From: a virus
Direction: 5' to 3' (one strand)
Length of the DNA: 64,000 nucleotides
Virus record (IMG/VR): IMGVR_UViG_3300017917_001434
Coordinates: 1 to 64,000 of that record
The position numbers and the translations under genes are program-made. The notes under the pieces were generated by a model. The model was not told the DNA's origin, did no database searches, and saw nothing but the letters and a program-made list of their open reading frames with translations. Below are positions 1-8,225 of the stretch, in pieces. Numbering within the stretch: position 1 is the stretch's first letter; every line of letters begins with the position of its first letter.

Positions 1-1
1 C

Positions 2-106
2 TTGACTAACCCAACAGACGCTTTAGGTGCTGCTGGTGGTTACGCTGAATTGACTAAGTACAACGCTGCTCCTGGCGGCGGTGCACTGAACGTGTTCAGT
101 TTGTAA
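2..106 (+). CDS. C-terminal end of an unknown protein (partial)
   Basis: An open frame enters from the left edge and stops with TAA at 104-106. The 34 visible residues are rich in Gly, Ala and Asn and end in ALNVFSL. A strong hairpin terminator follows at 123-144, so this is the true end of a gene. Composition would suit a structural protein, but too little is visible to name it. Confidence 0.6.
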   Translation: MTNPTDALGAAGGYAELTKYNAAPGGGALNVFSL

Positions 107-122
107 TCTGTAGTTGATCTAA

Positions 123-144
123 AAAGCCCACTTCGGTGGGCTTT
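123..144 (+). terminator. Rho-independent terminator
   Basis: Stem AAAGCCCAC / GTGGGCTTT with a TTCG loop, right after the partial gene and before the cytochrome gene. The stem starts with A and ends with T runs, so it could work in both directions. Confidence 0.85.
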
Positions 145-185
145 ATCTATTAAATAGTATTGTAAGTTAACTAAAGGATAGTAAA

Positions 186-485
186 ATGAAATACATTTTA
201 GCAATCGTTTTAGCAACAAGTATCAACAGTGCTATAGCTAATGAGTCTCTTGCTCAAAAGAGTGGTTGTTTAGCCTGCCATAACGTAAATGTTAAGGTTC
301 TCGGTCCAGCATATAAAGACGTAGCAGCTAAGTATCGCGGACAAGCAGGTGCTGAAGACAAATTAGTAGCTAAGGTCAAAGCAGGTGGTAGTGGTGTTTG
401 GGGTGCTATTCCAATGCCGCCGCATCCGCAGATTAAAGAAGAAGACATTAGAACTATAGTAAAATGGGTATTAACCCTTAAGTAA
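186..485 (+). CDS. Small periplasmic class I cytochrome c (c551/c552-like)
   Basis: 99 residues. A signal peptide (about residues 1-18, cleavage after AIA) is followed by a CLACH haem c motif at 28-32 and a Met in IPMPP (M77) as likely sixth ligand, the layout of cytochrome c551/c552. The SD AAAGGA lies just upstream of the ATG. The gene is monocistronic, with hairpin terminators on both sides. It would be exported and would need the host haem c maturation system. Inference: an auxiliary metabolic gene that shuttles electrons to a host terminal oxidase or reductase during infection. The partner cannot be told from sequence. Confidence 0.9.
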   Translation: MKYILAIVLATSINSAIANESLAQKSGCLACHNVNVKVLGPAYKDVAAKYRGQAGAEDKLVAKVKAGGSGVWGAIPMPPHPQIKEEDIRTIVKWVLTLK

Positions 486-487
486 TA

Positions 488-510
488 AAAGCCCACTTTA
501 GGTGGGCTTT
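488..510 (+). terminator. Rho-independent terminator after cytochrome c
   Basis: Stem AAAGCCCAC / GTGGGCTTT with loop TTTAG. The stem is identical in sequence to the terminator at 123-144, so the cytochrome gene is bracketed by two copies of the same hairpin, as in a cassette. Confidence 0.85.
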
Positions 511-513
511 CTC

Positions 514-542
514 TTGACTTTAATAAATATTGATAGTATAAT
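514..542 (+). promoter_or_regulatory. Sigma70-type promoter
   Basis: TTGACT at 514-519, 17-bp spacer, TATAAT at 537-542. It sits directly after the cytochrome terminator and reads towards the small protein and desaturase genes. Confidence 0.8.
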
Positions 543-602
543 ACAAGTATACTAGTCCAATTACCGTTGGAAATTTTATTAATTATCCCAAAAGGAAGAA
601 AT

Positions 603-758
603 ATGGAAGTTGTACAGAACAAATCCGAAGTTGAAGTAAAAGAGACGGCTGAACAAATTTATCGTCCTCATCAGAGTCAAAATCTAAATGTCTGCGCCGA
701 TGGCGATAAAGAATGCCTAGCTAGATGGATAGCCGCGTCAAGCGATTGCACAGATTAA
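603..758 (+). CDS. Small acidic protein, unknown
   Basis: 51 residues if started at the ATG at 603, which has the SD AAAAGGAAG at good spacing; an upstream in-frame ATG at 567 lacks one. The protein is hydrophilic and acidic, with three Cys in the C-terminal third. No family is recognised. It is the first gene behind the promoter at 514-542, so probably early. Confidence 0.55.
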   Translation: MEVVQNKSEVEVKETAEQIYRPHQSQNLNVCADGDKECLARWIAASSDCTD

Positions 759-814
759 TTTAAAGAGTCAAATTACAAATATTAAATATTAGTTTAGGCT
801 ATAAAGGTCATTCA

Positions 815-1642
815 ATGAGTATTCTCAAAAAAATCAGTTCCGACACAAAAGTTAAAATGCTACAGGGATCAGTATATCTAATACTGGCGGTTACTTTAAT
901 TGGATTTTGGGATACAAAATTATTTCTAATTGGCCTGGGACTAGGTTGGTTTTTATGGTTAACTGGTATTCACGGCAGCCTACACAAATATTCAAGTCAC
1001 AAATGTTTTACTGCCCGTAATAAATTAGCAGAAGTTTTTATTCTATTAATGGGAACATTAACAAGTTTAGGCAGTAATATCAGCTGGGCCGCTACGCATC
1101 GCAAACATCATCAACACAGTGACCAAGAAGGTGATCCGCACAGTATACACACAGGTAGTGGTAGTTTTTGGCGAGCTGTAAAAATTTACTTTTACTATTT
1201 TCCAACCTACCTAATCAACCCACGTACTATTAAAGATCTAACTAATGATCCTATGCACCGTTGGTTCCATAAGCATTATTATAAAATTATTTTTGCCTAT
1301 GTTGCTGTGCTTGCTCTAATAGATCCATTGTATGTAGGTTATTTTTACGCACTACCTGTGTTTTATGTCTACACTGGTATTAGTTACATTACTGTGCTAG
1401 CACACAATATTACACTGAACAAATTTGTTGGTTATCGCAATTATGAAATCACTGATCATACATTTAATTGGTCAGTGGCAAGTATACTATTGCCTGGGGA
1501 AGGAAATCATAACAATCATCATGCCCTACCTGGCGCCGCAACTAATAAAATGTCCCGACGAGACATCGACCTAGGTTACTGGTATTTAAAAGTAATAGGA
1601 CACGTAAACGATCAAGACTACCATCAGAAATTTATCACCTAA
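815..1642 (+). CDS. Membrane fatty-acid desaturase (acyl-CoA delta-9 type)
   Basis: 275 residues with the three histidine boxes of the membrane di-iron desaturases: HKYSSH (57-62), HRKHH (95-99) and HNNHH (near 230), separated by hydrophobic segments. Family members insert a cis double bond into acyl chains, using O2 and an electron donor. The stop overlaps the start of a second, related desaturase (TAATG). Inference: the pair remodels host membrane lipids during infection. A small cytochrome c lies just upstream, but desaturases normally use cytochrome b5, ferredoxin or rubredoxin, so no link is claimed. Confidence 0.88.
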   Translation: MSILKKISSDTKVKMLQGSVYLILAVTLIGFWDTKLFLIGLGLGWFLWLTGIHGSLHKYSSHKCFTARNKLAEVFILLMGTLTSLGSNISWAATHRKHHQHSDQEGDPHSIHTGSGSFWRAVKIYFYYFPTYLINPRTIKDLTNDPMHRWFHKHYYKIIFAYVAVLALIDPLYVGYFYALPVFYVYTGISYITVLAHNITLNKFVGYRNYEITDHTFNWSVASILLPGEGNHNNHHALPGAATNKMSRRDIDLGYWYLKVIGHVNDQDYHQKFIT

Positions 1643-2406
1643 TGAATAACTACGACAAAATTAAATTAGCACAGGCAGTGGCAATGATCAGCACAGTATT
1701 AACACTGTGCTTTGCCTTTGATGCGGCACTATTAATTGCTGGCCTTGTTGTTAGTTGGCTGTTCTGGTGTTTTGGATTAACTATTGCTCTGCACAAATAC
1801 GCGAGCCACAAAACATTCGACCCACGCAATCGTTTTGTAAAATATTTCCTACTCTGGGCAGGTACAGTAATTACCATGGGTAGTACTATTAACTTTGCTG
1901 CAGGGCATAGACAGCATCATGTTCACGCCGATACTCCGCAGGATCCTTATTGTCTAGATGGATCGATTTGGCATCGAATTAAATTATTCTTTTATTGGTT
2001 TCCTACTTATAAAATAAATCCAATGATTATTAAGGACCTATTGCGTGATAGAGATCACGTGTTGTTTAATAATCATTATTGGAAAATACTTCTGGTATAT
2101 CCAGCAATTCTATTGTTAATTGACCCAGTTTGGTTTGGGTATTTTTACGCATTGCCAGTAACATATATTATCTTAGGTATGGGATACGTTACAGTACTTG
2201 CACATTTGCCTATGCTAGAAAAATTTGGCACGAAACCTTATAAAACCAACGACAGCAGTTGGAACAGTCAGTTGTTCGCAGTGCTGTTAGCCGGCGAAGG
2301 ATATCACAACACACATCATGCTTGCCCAGGAAGGTATGACTATTCTACAGGACGCGGTGAATGGGATATCTCAGGTAAGATCATTAAATATTTAAAGCAT
2401 GATTAA
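1642..2406 (+). CDS. Second membrane fatty-acid desaturase
   Basis: 254 residues, a diverged paralogue of the upstream gene with the same layout: HKYASH, HRQHH and HNTHH boxes and about four hydrophobic segments. All eight core His are present, so it looks active. The 1-nt overlap with the gene before and the 8-nt overlap with the lipoprotein gene after suggest translational coupling. A tandem pair may give different regiospecificity or a heteromeric enzyme; sequence cannot decide. Confidence 0.87.
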   Translation: MNNYDKIKLAQAVAMISTVLTLCFAFDAALLIAGLVVSWLFWCFGLTIALHKYASHKTFDPRNRFVKYFLLWAGTVITMGSTINFAAGHRQHHVHADTPQDPYCLDGSIWHRIKLFFYWFPTYKINPMIIKDLLRDRDHVLFNNHYWKILLVYPAILLLIDPVWFGYFYALPVTYIILGMGYVTVLAHLPMLEKFGTKPYKTNDSSWNSQLFAVLLAGEGYHNTHHACPGRYDYSTGRGEWDISGKIIKYLKHD

Positions 2407-2587
2407 AATCTTATTAATTGGTTTACTACTAGTAGGGTGTGCTACACCGCCTAAGTCTACTGTAGTAGTACCTAAGAATGATAAGAAGATGTTTTACGTA
2501 CCACCAGAAGAACTTTGGCCCGAGGATTTCCCTCCGGCGCCAAAAAGTTGCGGTAGCCCATTTACAGGAAGGTTAATATCAAGATGA
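2399..2587 (+). CDS. Small lipoprotein
   Basis: 62 residues. A short hydrophobic signal ends in the lipobox LLVGC (Cys 14), predicting lipidation and anchoring. The mature part is Pro-rich, with one further Cys. It overlaps the desaturase before and the cyclase after. It could be an outer-membrane spanin-like or anchoring partner, but no spanin coiled coil is seen and the spot is not next to the endolysin. Confidence 0.75.
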   Translation: MIKILLIGLLLVGCATPPKSTVVVPKNDKKMFYVPPEELWPEDFPPAPKSCGSPFTGRLISR

Positions 2588-4602
2588 AAAAACTTAAAAA
2601 GATTTTAGTAAGTCCATGGACAGCATTAATAACTTTAGCTGTCATTGTAGCAGTAGTATTTCAAGGTCCTACATTTGTTGAAAGTGTTAGGTTAAGATAC
2701 TTTGATACACTAGTTACCAGTGCGGAACCTACTCAAAATAATATCTATACTGTAAACATTGACGAAGCTACACTAGACAAATACGGGCAGTGGCCATTTA
2801 ACCGTGGTGTATATGCTAAGATTATACACGAACTATACAGTCACAATGCTGGCATTGTAGTTTGGAACGTAATGATGCCAGAAGCCGACAGACAAGGCGG
2901 TGATAGTGTACTGGCAGATATGCTTACACATCATCCTGTAATTCTATCAAACACTGTAGCAGAAAAGACTAAGAATATTCCACGTAAGCCAGGCTCGGCT
3001 GTTATTGGCGCAGAAAACTTAGGTACTATCTATAACTATCCTGGTATTATTGCTAACATTCCTGAGCTAGAACGTAATGCCACAGGTGTTGGCCTAACCT
3101 ATACCATGCCAGAAGTTGACGGTGTTAACCGCCGCTTGCCATTGTTCGCTGGCTATGATGGCAATGTATATCCAAGTTTACCTTTAGAAGTGCTACGTGT
3201 TCTAAGTCAAAACTCGACATTCCAAGTTAAGTTAAATGAGAATGGTGTTGAGAAAATGCGTATTCCGGGCTATCCTCCAATCAGTACAGACAGCTATGGG
3301 CAAATATGGGTAGACTGGAGTCAAAAATCTACAGCAGTATCCGCAGTAAACTTACCATCTGACTTTGCCAATGCTGTGGTTATTGTAGGCACAACAGCCG
3401 CAGGTATTGCTAATCCAGTACCAACTAGTTTAGGTAGCATTTGGCCTCAGGACATGCAGGCCGCTGTTATTGGCACACTGGCCAACGGTGTAAACATACA
3501 ACGTCCAGACTGGGCACCCGGTGCTGAACTGTTAGCTCTAGTTGCTATTAGTTTGTTAATTCTGTTCCTAAGTCGTTGGGTATATGTTGGCCTGGGTGTT
3601 GGTGTAGTGTTGGCCGCTAGTTTAACTCCGGTAAGCATGTATGTCTACAGTGAATACAAGTTCCTGATAGATGCTATTGTGCCCACAGCTGGTGTAGTCC
3701 TAGTTATGCTACATGCTTATGGTGTTAAGTTTATCAGTGAGTTCTTACAGAAACAACAAATCAAGAAACAGTTTGGCAGTTATGTAAGTCCTGTGATCGT
3801 TGAACGCTTACAAAAGAACCCAGACTTAATCAAACTTGGTGGTGAAGAAAAAATGCTGACCGCTGTTATGACAGACATGCGTAACTTTACTGGCTTAGGT
3901 GAGAAGTATGGCGCAGATGTAGAAGGCTTTACTGCTATCATGAACGCTTACATGACTGCTATCAGTAAACCTGTGTTTGCCAATGACGGCTGTTTAATTA
4001 AGTTCATTGGTGATGCGAGCTTACATATTCATGGTGCGCCCTTAGATGACGATCGCCATGCCTATCATGCTGTAAAGACTACACTTGAAATGATACAGGC
4101 AGTAGAGGAATTTAACAAACACTTAGAGTCAATTGGTAAACCGCCAGTAGGCATGGGTGCAGGTGTTAACACAGGTAAGATACTTGTAGGTAACATTGGT
4201 AGTGAAGGCAAGATGGGCTATGACGTATTAGGTGACCCAGTGTCAGTGGCCAGCCGATTAGAAGGACAGACCAAAGGATACGGAGTGCTAATGATCATTG
4301 GCCCCGATACTGCCGAAGCAGTTAAAGATGACTTTGAACTAGTATGGTTAGACAACATCGCAGTTAAAGGTAAAGAAGTTGGTCTAGACATCTACACTGT
4401 AGGTAAGACTGTTAAGTACAAGCACGAAGAATTTAAGAAAGAATACTTACGTGGTGATTGGAAAACTGCTAAAAAATGGGCAGAAAGTTTATTAGCAGAA
4501 CCGGGAGTAGAGATCAAAGACTACTACAAGAAAATGATTGAACGTTTAGATCAAGGCGTTCCTGCTAACTGGGATGGAACGTATCATGCTACGAGCAAGT
4601 AG
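2584..4602 (+). CDS. CHASE2-domain class III adenylate/guanylate cyclase
   Basis: 672 residues. One N-terminal membrane helix (about 8-28), a large extracytoplasmic CHASE2 sensor (about 35-310), three hydrophobic segments (about 315-385), then a cytoplasmic class III cyclase domain (about 425-600). Metal-binding Asp are present in MTDMRNF (D431) and KFIGD (D477), with K473, and R558 is in VASRLEG. The usual transition-state Asn of the VNxASR motif is Ser here (S554), and the usual MAFWGAP stretch reads LHIHGAP. The protein should turn an envelope signal into cAMP or cGMP, possibly with reduced activity. The start overlaps the lipoprotein stop. Confidence 0.9.
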   Translation: MKKLKKILVSPWTALITLAVIVAVVFQGPTFVESVRLRYFDTLVTSAEPTQNNIYTVNIDEATLDKYGQWPFNRGVYAKIIHELYSHNAGIVVWNVMMPEADRQGGDSVLADMLTHHPVILSNTVAEKTKNIPRKPGSAVIGAENLGTIYNYPGIIANIPELERNATGVGLTYTMPEVDGVNRRLPLFAGYDGNVYPSLPLEVLRVLSQNSTFQVKLNENGVEKMRIPGYPPISTDSYGQIWVDWSQKSTAVSAVNLPSDFANAVVIVGTTAAGIANPVPTSLGSIWPQDMQAAVIGTLANGVNIQRPDWAPGAELLALVAISLLILFLSRWVYVGLGVGVVLAASLTPVSMYVYSEYKFLIDAIVPTAGVVLVMLHAYGVKFISEFLQKQQIKKQFGSYVSPVIVERLQKNPDLIKLGGEEKMLTAVMTDMRNFTGLGEKYGADVEGFTAIMNAYMTAISKPVFANDGCLIKFIGDASLHIHGAPLDDDRHAYHAVKTTLEMIQAVEEFNKHLESIGKPPVGMGAGVNTGKILVGNIGSEGKMGYDVLGDPVSVASRLEGQTKGYGVLMIIGPDTAEAVKDDFELVWLDNIAVKGKEVGLDIYTVGKTVKYKHEEFKKEYLRGDWKTAKKWAESLLAEPGVEIKDYYKKMIERLDQGVPANWDGTYHATSK

Positions 4603-5353
4603 TTTTATAGCATTATTATTAGTTACTTCGCTAGCCTGGGCCGGTCAAGTAAACATCACTGCTAAAAGTTATTTGGTAACAGATACCCATGGGCAAGTCT
4701 TACAAGAATACGAAGCAGATAGTCCACGCCCTATTGCTAGCATTACTAAATTAATGACAGTAATGGTAGTACTGGATACTAAATTGCCTTTAGATGAAGC
4801 TGTGCCATTGAATTTTAAACTAGCTAAAAGATACCACACACACTTACCACGCAGACTTAAAACTCTAACACGTAGTGAGTTAATTGATCTAGCGATGGTT
4901 AAAAGTGATAATTTTGCTGCTTATCATTTGTGTGCAAGTTACCCAGGTGGTGTTGACGATTGTATACGTGCTATGAATCTAAAAGCACACAACCTTAGCA
5001 TGACCAGTACTGTGTACACTGACCCAACTGGATTAGACGCTACTAACATAAGTACTGCCCGTGATCTAATTAAGTTAATGATTATGGCAAGAACTTATCC
5101 TGAAATTGTAGGATCAACTAAACCTAAAGTTGATGTGCAGGTCAAAAAACGTTGGTGGCAATTTTGGAACACAAATCCATTGGTGCGTAAAGGTGATGAT
5201 ATAATTGTAAGTAAAACTGGATATATTTCGCAGAGTGGCGGGTGTCTAGTTATGCTAATGAATACAGAATTTGGTCAGCGTATTGTAGCTGTGTTAGGAA
5301 GTCGTAATACACGCACACGTTTTCCGGAAGCACTAGAGCTTGCTAAGAATTAA
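4586..5353 (+). CDS. D-alanyl-D-alanine carboxypeptidase/endopeptidase (PBP5/PBP7-like)
   Basis: 255 residues from the ATG at 4586 (an ATG at 4574 adds four). An N-terminal signal peptide ending in AWA is followed by the penicilloyl-serine transferase motifs SITK (S52, K55), SDN (107-109) and KTG (210-212). The length fits PBP7/PbpG-type endopeptidases without the long C-terminal anchor of PBP5. It would trim or cleave peptidoglycan cross-links in the periplasm. The start lies inside the end of the cyclase gene. A phage use in envelope remodelling or lysis is inferred. Confidence 0.9.
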   Translation: MLRASSFIALLLVTSLAWAGQVNITAKSYLVTDTHGQVLQEYEADSPRPIASITKLMTVMVVLDTKLPLDEAVPLNFKLAKRYHTHLPRRLKTLTRSELIDLAMVKSDNFAAYHLCASYPGGVDDCIRAMNLKAHNLSMTSTVYTDPTGLDATNISTARDLIKLMIMARTYPEIVGSTKPKVDVQVKKRWWQFWNTNPLVRKGDDIIVSKTGYISQSGGCLVMLMNTEFGQRIVAVLGSRNTRTRFPEALELAKN

Positions 5354-5996
5354 AATAAGTCCAAATAATAATTGCTTCTTTGCCCGGAATACCATTCTTA
5401 ATGTAGTTGTCGCTGGTATGAAATTTGCTTCTACTGGCAGCAAATAAAGATCCTTTGGTCCAGGGAAATATTGCCTCAATGCTCATGTATTCCAAATCAT
5501 CTTTTGGAAGATGACTAAAATATTTTTCAACTTGTTCTGGTGTAATTGCGTTTAATTTCTGAGCACCGGTTGTAGATGCCCACTCTGATACTGTTTTAAT
5601 ATCAGGACTGATCTGTTCAAACACAATGGTGTTTGAATTATAGTTTTCCATTGGAATAATAAATGTCCATGCTGGCGTAGTTGTTACAAAGTTTTCCCAG
5701 TCGCCGCTTAGTACATCGCTGTGTATTCCGTAAGGTTCGGAACTATATAACATATGAATATCTTGAATTTTTAGCTTAGGGCTAAATTCTTTGTAGATAC
5801 GTGGCAGTAAGATATTTGTAACTTCAGGATGTTGTTCTGAAAATATGTTTTTTGTGTAACACACATAGTTGCCAGTCTTAGGATGATAATCGTCGTACCG
5901 CATAAAATCAATGTCGGTACGATTCATATAATTTTTAATAAAATTTATTTCTTCGTCGGAAACAAAGTGATGTATTGTTCTGGTATCTATATTCAT
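5343..5996 (-). CDS. 2-oxoglutarate/Fe(II) oxygenase-like protein
   Basis: 217 residues. A jelly-roll-like pattern carries HSD (metal H and D) in YGIHSDV and a distal His in SKFHTSDNY, fitting the HxD...H triad of phage 2OG-Fe(II) dioxygenases. The 2OG-binding Arg is not obvious. The substrate is unknown. The start lacks an SD: on the minus strand AATAAATA lies exactly 5 nt before the ATG, placing it at the expected +1 (see findings). The stop overlaps that of the convergent carboxypeptidase gene by 11 nt. Confidence 0.7.
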   Translation of the reverse strand: MNIDTRTIHHFVSDEEINFIKNYMNRTDIDFMRYDDYHPKTGNYVCYTKNIFSEQHPEVTNILLPRIYKEFSPKLKIQDIHMLYSSEPYGIHSDVLSGDWENFVTTTPAWTFIIPMENYNSNTIVFEQISPDIKTVSEWASTTGAQKLNAITPEQVEKYFSHLPKDDLEYMSIEAIFPWTKGSLFAASRSKFHTSDNYIKNGIPGKEAIIIWTYFNS

Positions 5997-6001
5997 ATAG
6001 A

Positions 6002-6009
6002 TATTTATT
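6002..6009 (-). promoter_or_regulatory. T4-type late promoter box, candidate
   Basis: Minus strand AATAAATA, one mismatch to TATAAATA, followed by 5 nt and the ATG of the oxygenase gene at 5996. Confidence 0.5.
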
Positions 6010-6034
6010 GACCAGTTTTACACCCAGTGATATT

Positions 6035-6400
6035 TTAGCCTTCGCCGCTTGCAGCAGTGTTGTCGTCTTCTGATTTTGCTTTCTTTTTATCTAGAGATAC
6101 TGCTTCGTTAAACTTCTCAGCGGCTTCGCGTTCAACTTTAACACTTTCCATAACACGTTCACTTTCAATCATTTTACCACGTAAGTGTAAGACAGTGTTT
6201 ACTTTTTGATTCAAACGTATTAGGTCATTGTCTAACATACGTATACGATCGATAAGCGCAATCAGCACAGTGTTAGCTTCGGATATAACAGGTTTAACTT
6301 CTTTAGTTGACCATTCCCATACATACTTGATAATAAAACCCATACCGACAGCAAACACTATCGGAAAACCATACTTACTAATTAAACCTACTACATCCAT
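6035..6400 (-). CDS. Holin-like single-helix membrane protein with charged tail
   Basis: 121 residues. A short start MDVVGLISKYGFP leads into one membrane helix (about 12-32), then a long amphipathic, probably coiled-coil region (about 35-95) and an acidic/Lys-rich disordered tail. The N-terminus resembles the product of 8226-8507 (both have GFPI before the helix), so the two look like paralogues at opposite ends of one operon. The GFP-helix layout is typical of small YvrJ/BlyA-like phage membrane proteins. Holin function is a guess. Confidence 0.6.
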   Translation of the reverse strand: MDVVGLISKYGFPIVFAVGMGFIIKYVWEWSTKEVKPVISEANTVLIALIDRIRMLDNDLIRLNQKVNTVLHLRGKMIESERVMESVKVEREAAEKFNEAVSLDKKKAKSEDDNTAASGEG

Positions 6401-6401
6401 G

Positions 6402-6536
6402 TTAATCCCCCGACAGTGGTGTTACAACGATTGTTGGCGCAACTGTGTGTTTTTCAGCGTAATTATATTCTACAACTGCCCAGATTACTAAAGTAACCCA
6501 TACAGCAAACAAAAATAATTTTCTAAGTTCTATCAT
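6402..6536 (-). CDS. 44-residue membrane protein
   Basis: A short gene: MIELRK, a membrane helix (about 7-24), then a polar tail ending LSGD. Its ATG overlaps the stop of the DUF4337 gene (ATGA) and its TAA is 1 nt before the next start, so it fits the operon exactly. No family recognised. Confidence 0.65.
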   Translation of the reverse strand: MIELRKLFLFAVWVTLVIWAVVEYNYAEKHTVAPTIVVTPLSGD

Positions 6537-7087
6537 AAGAATAATAAAAATCCCTGTAGCATTAAAAATATGCCAGCACCTGCCATGACAAAACTACCCC
6601 AGAATAGGGCCATACTAACTGACAGAATACTTGCTGATAATAATACAATACTTAGTTGATATGCTGTTGAGGCATAACCAATCCAGGGTAGTTGACGCTT
6701 GTAGTGATCACGCTGTTCTTCAAGCGCCTTGGCCTGTGCCATTAGTGCTGGCTTGCCTTCATCACCTAAGTCGTAACTCTTAGCCTTTTCTGCCCAGGCC
6801 TTAGCTTTGGCAGGATCTGTGGATTGCTGTGCGGCAAGTTCATACTGTGTTTGTTTAATGCTTTTTGCTTGATAGAACGCCCACAGGTCGTTAGCCTGGA
6901 TAGTATTGTTCATTACTTTACTATTTAAGCTACCTTGAAACCACATATTAAAAGCTAGAAGAGCGGCAAAGATGTTAATAACTAATCCTGCTTTACTCTT
7001 AATGCGACTACTGCGTTCTTCGTTTGGTGTGCCTTTTTCTTCGTTACGACGAAGTAATTTTACTACTGAATCTGTTACTAGTGCCAT
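6533..7087 (-). CDS. DUF4337-like membrane protein
   Basis: 184 residues. A helix at about 33-51, a soluble helical stretch with the DUF4337-like signature NDLWAFYQAKSIKQ (about 65-78), and two C-terminal helices (about 135-184). In bacteria the family is a membrane protein of unknown function. The start abuts the lipase stop (shared position 7087) and the end overlaps the 44-residue gene, so the genes are probably coupled. Confidence 0.7.
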   Translation of the reverse strand: MALVTDSVVKLLRRNEEKGTPNEERSSRIKSKAGLVINIFAALLAFNMWFQGSLNSKVMNNTIQANDLWAFYQAKSIKQTQYELAAQQSTDPAKAKAWAEKAKSYDLGDEGKPALMAQAKALEEQRDHYKRQLPWIGYASTAYQLSIVLLSASILSVSMALFWGSFVMAGAGIFLMLQGFLLFL

Positions 7088-7863
7088 TATCCGTTATCTC
7101 CATCTGCCCAACGTCTTAAATTTTCTGCATAACGTGTTATGCTGTGATTTGTAAAGAAATTAATATTCTTTTTCTTAAGGCCTACTAAGAATCCACGCCA
7201 CACATCTTTGGTAACTTGCCAAAATGTTAAAGCACGTAGATGTCCATAGTGATTCATATAGTACATACCACCAAAGTGATAGAATGGCCACAAAGGAACA
7301 CGTGCTACAATATCAGCATTGTTTACAAAACGGAAGTGTAGTACACCTGTCGCTTCAATACCTTTAACGTAGGCTTTGTTGCCAACACGCGGACTTCCAA
7401 AAGTAAACAAAGCCATTGGATTGGGTGTATCTTCTGTACGCTGTAATCTAAATGCTATTAATGTTGCCATAGCAGCACCTAGGCTGTGTCCAGTACACCA
7501 AACTTGACGTGTTTTACCGTAGTCGTTGGCTAATTCATGTAAGGTGGGCCAAATATCATCTACTGATTCTCTAAACCCTGCGTGTACCTTACCAACACCT
7601 GTTACACTCGGTACAGGAATTGCTTTTAAGTCCGCGGCAATGTCTTTAAACTCTGTAGGTTCGGTACCACGACATACAATAACTAAATCTTCATCGTTAA
7701 CTAACCAGTACGCCTGACTACCATCATGATCAATAAACGTAGCATCAAATCCTAGGTCCGCGTAGGCATTTACACCATCTCTAGGTTCCAAATAGGCTAT
7801 TTCACTACACTTAGCCATCAACCAAGCACGTTCTGGGAACGGCAACATATTAATCGCTGTCAT
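7087..7863 (-). CDS. Class 3 lipase (alpha/beta hydrolase)
   Basis: 258 residues. The nucleophile elbow GHSLGA places the catalytic Ser at 127. The lipase_3 signature FTFGSPRVGN follows at about 154-163, then an Asp-containing segment (NNADIVARVP) and a late His (YHFGG or NHYGH), the expected catalytic order. There is no signal peptide, so it would be cytoplasmic unless released by the holin-like neighbours. It may hydrolyse acylglycerols or phospholipids, as an early lipid-remodelling or late lysis factor. It sits amid small membrane proteins. Confidence 0.88.
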   Translation of the reverse strand: MTAINMLPFPERAWLMAKCSEIAYLEPRDGVNAYADLGFDATFIDHDGSQAYWLVNDEDLVIVCRGTEPTEFKDIAADLKAIPVPSVTGVGKVHAGFRESVDDIWPTLHELANDYGKTRQVWCTGHSLGAAMATLIAFRLQRTEDTPNPMALFTFGSPRVGNKAYVKGIEATGVLHFRFVNNADIVARVPLWPFYHFGGMYYMNHYGHLRALTFWQVTKDVWRGFLVGLKKKNINFFTNHSITRYAENLRRWADGDNG

Positions 7864-8024
7864 AATGAAATCCCCAAAAGAAATCCTACCATAAGTCCTG
7901 CTAAACTACCGTAGACAAAAAATAACCATAAATCTCGGTCGTGCCATACAGGCTGTTTCTTCATCCATTCCTGAGTCCATTTTGGCTGACTCTCAAACCA
8001 ACGTTGAAATTCACTTTTATACAT
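7860..8024 (-). CDS. 54-residue tail-anchored membrane protein
   Basis: The start at 8024 is chosen because GGGGAG lies 8 nt upstream; an ATG at 8066 would extend it further into the preceding gene. A Trp-rich soluble N-terminus (WFESQPKWTQEW) is followed by one C-terminal membrane helix (about 32-54). The stop overlaps the lipase start by 4 nt. No known family. Confidence 0.6.
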   Translation of the reverse strand: MYKSEFQRWFESQPKWTQEWMKKQPVWHDRDLWLFFVYGSLAGLMVGFLLGISL

Positions 8025-8223
8025 TGTCTGTCTCCCCTGCTGTTGCTCTGGCATAATCCCAAGCAAATTGTTCTTCTGTTGTTAAGGTGTAAACTTTAGT
8101 CACTCGAGCAACACGATCGGCTAGATCACGCAATTCACTGCCAAGTACAGCAGTTTTTTTACTGTTTTCTAACGCTCGAGCAATACTATGTAAATCTATA
8201 ACTATTTGACTATATTCGTTCAT
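8017..8223 (-). CDS. Small helical soluble protein
   Basis: 68 residues, mostly predicted helix, acidic C-terminus. It lies in the minus-strand operon, 2 nt after the holin-like gene and overlapping the next start by 8 nt. No family recognised. Confidence 0.55.
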   Translation of the reverse strand: MNEYSQIVIDLHSIARALENSKKTAVLGSELRDLADRVARVTKVYTLTTEEQFAWDYARATAGETDNV

Positions 8224-8225
8224 GA

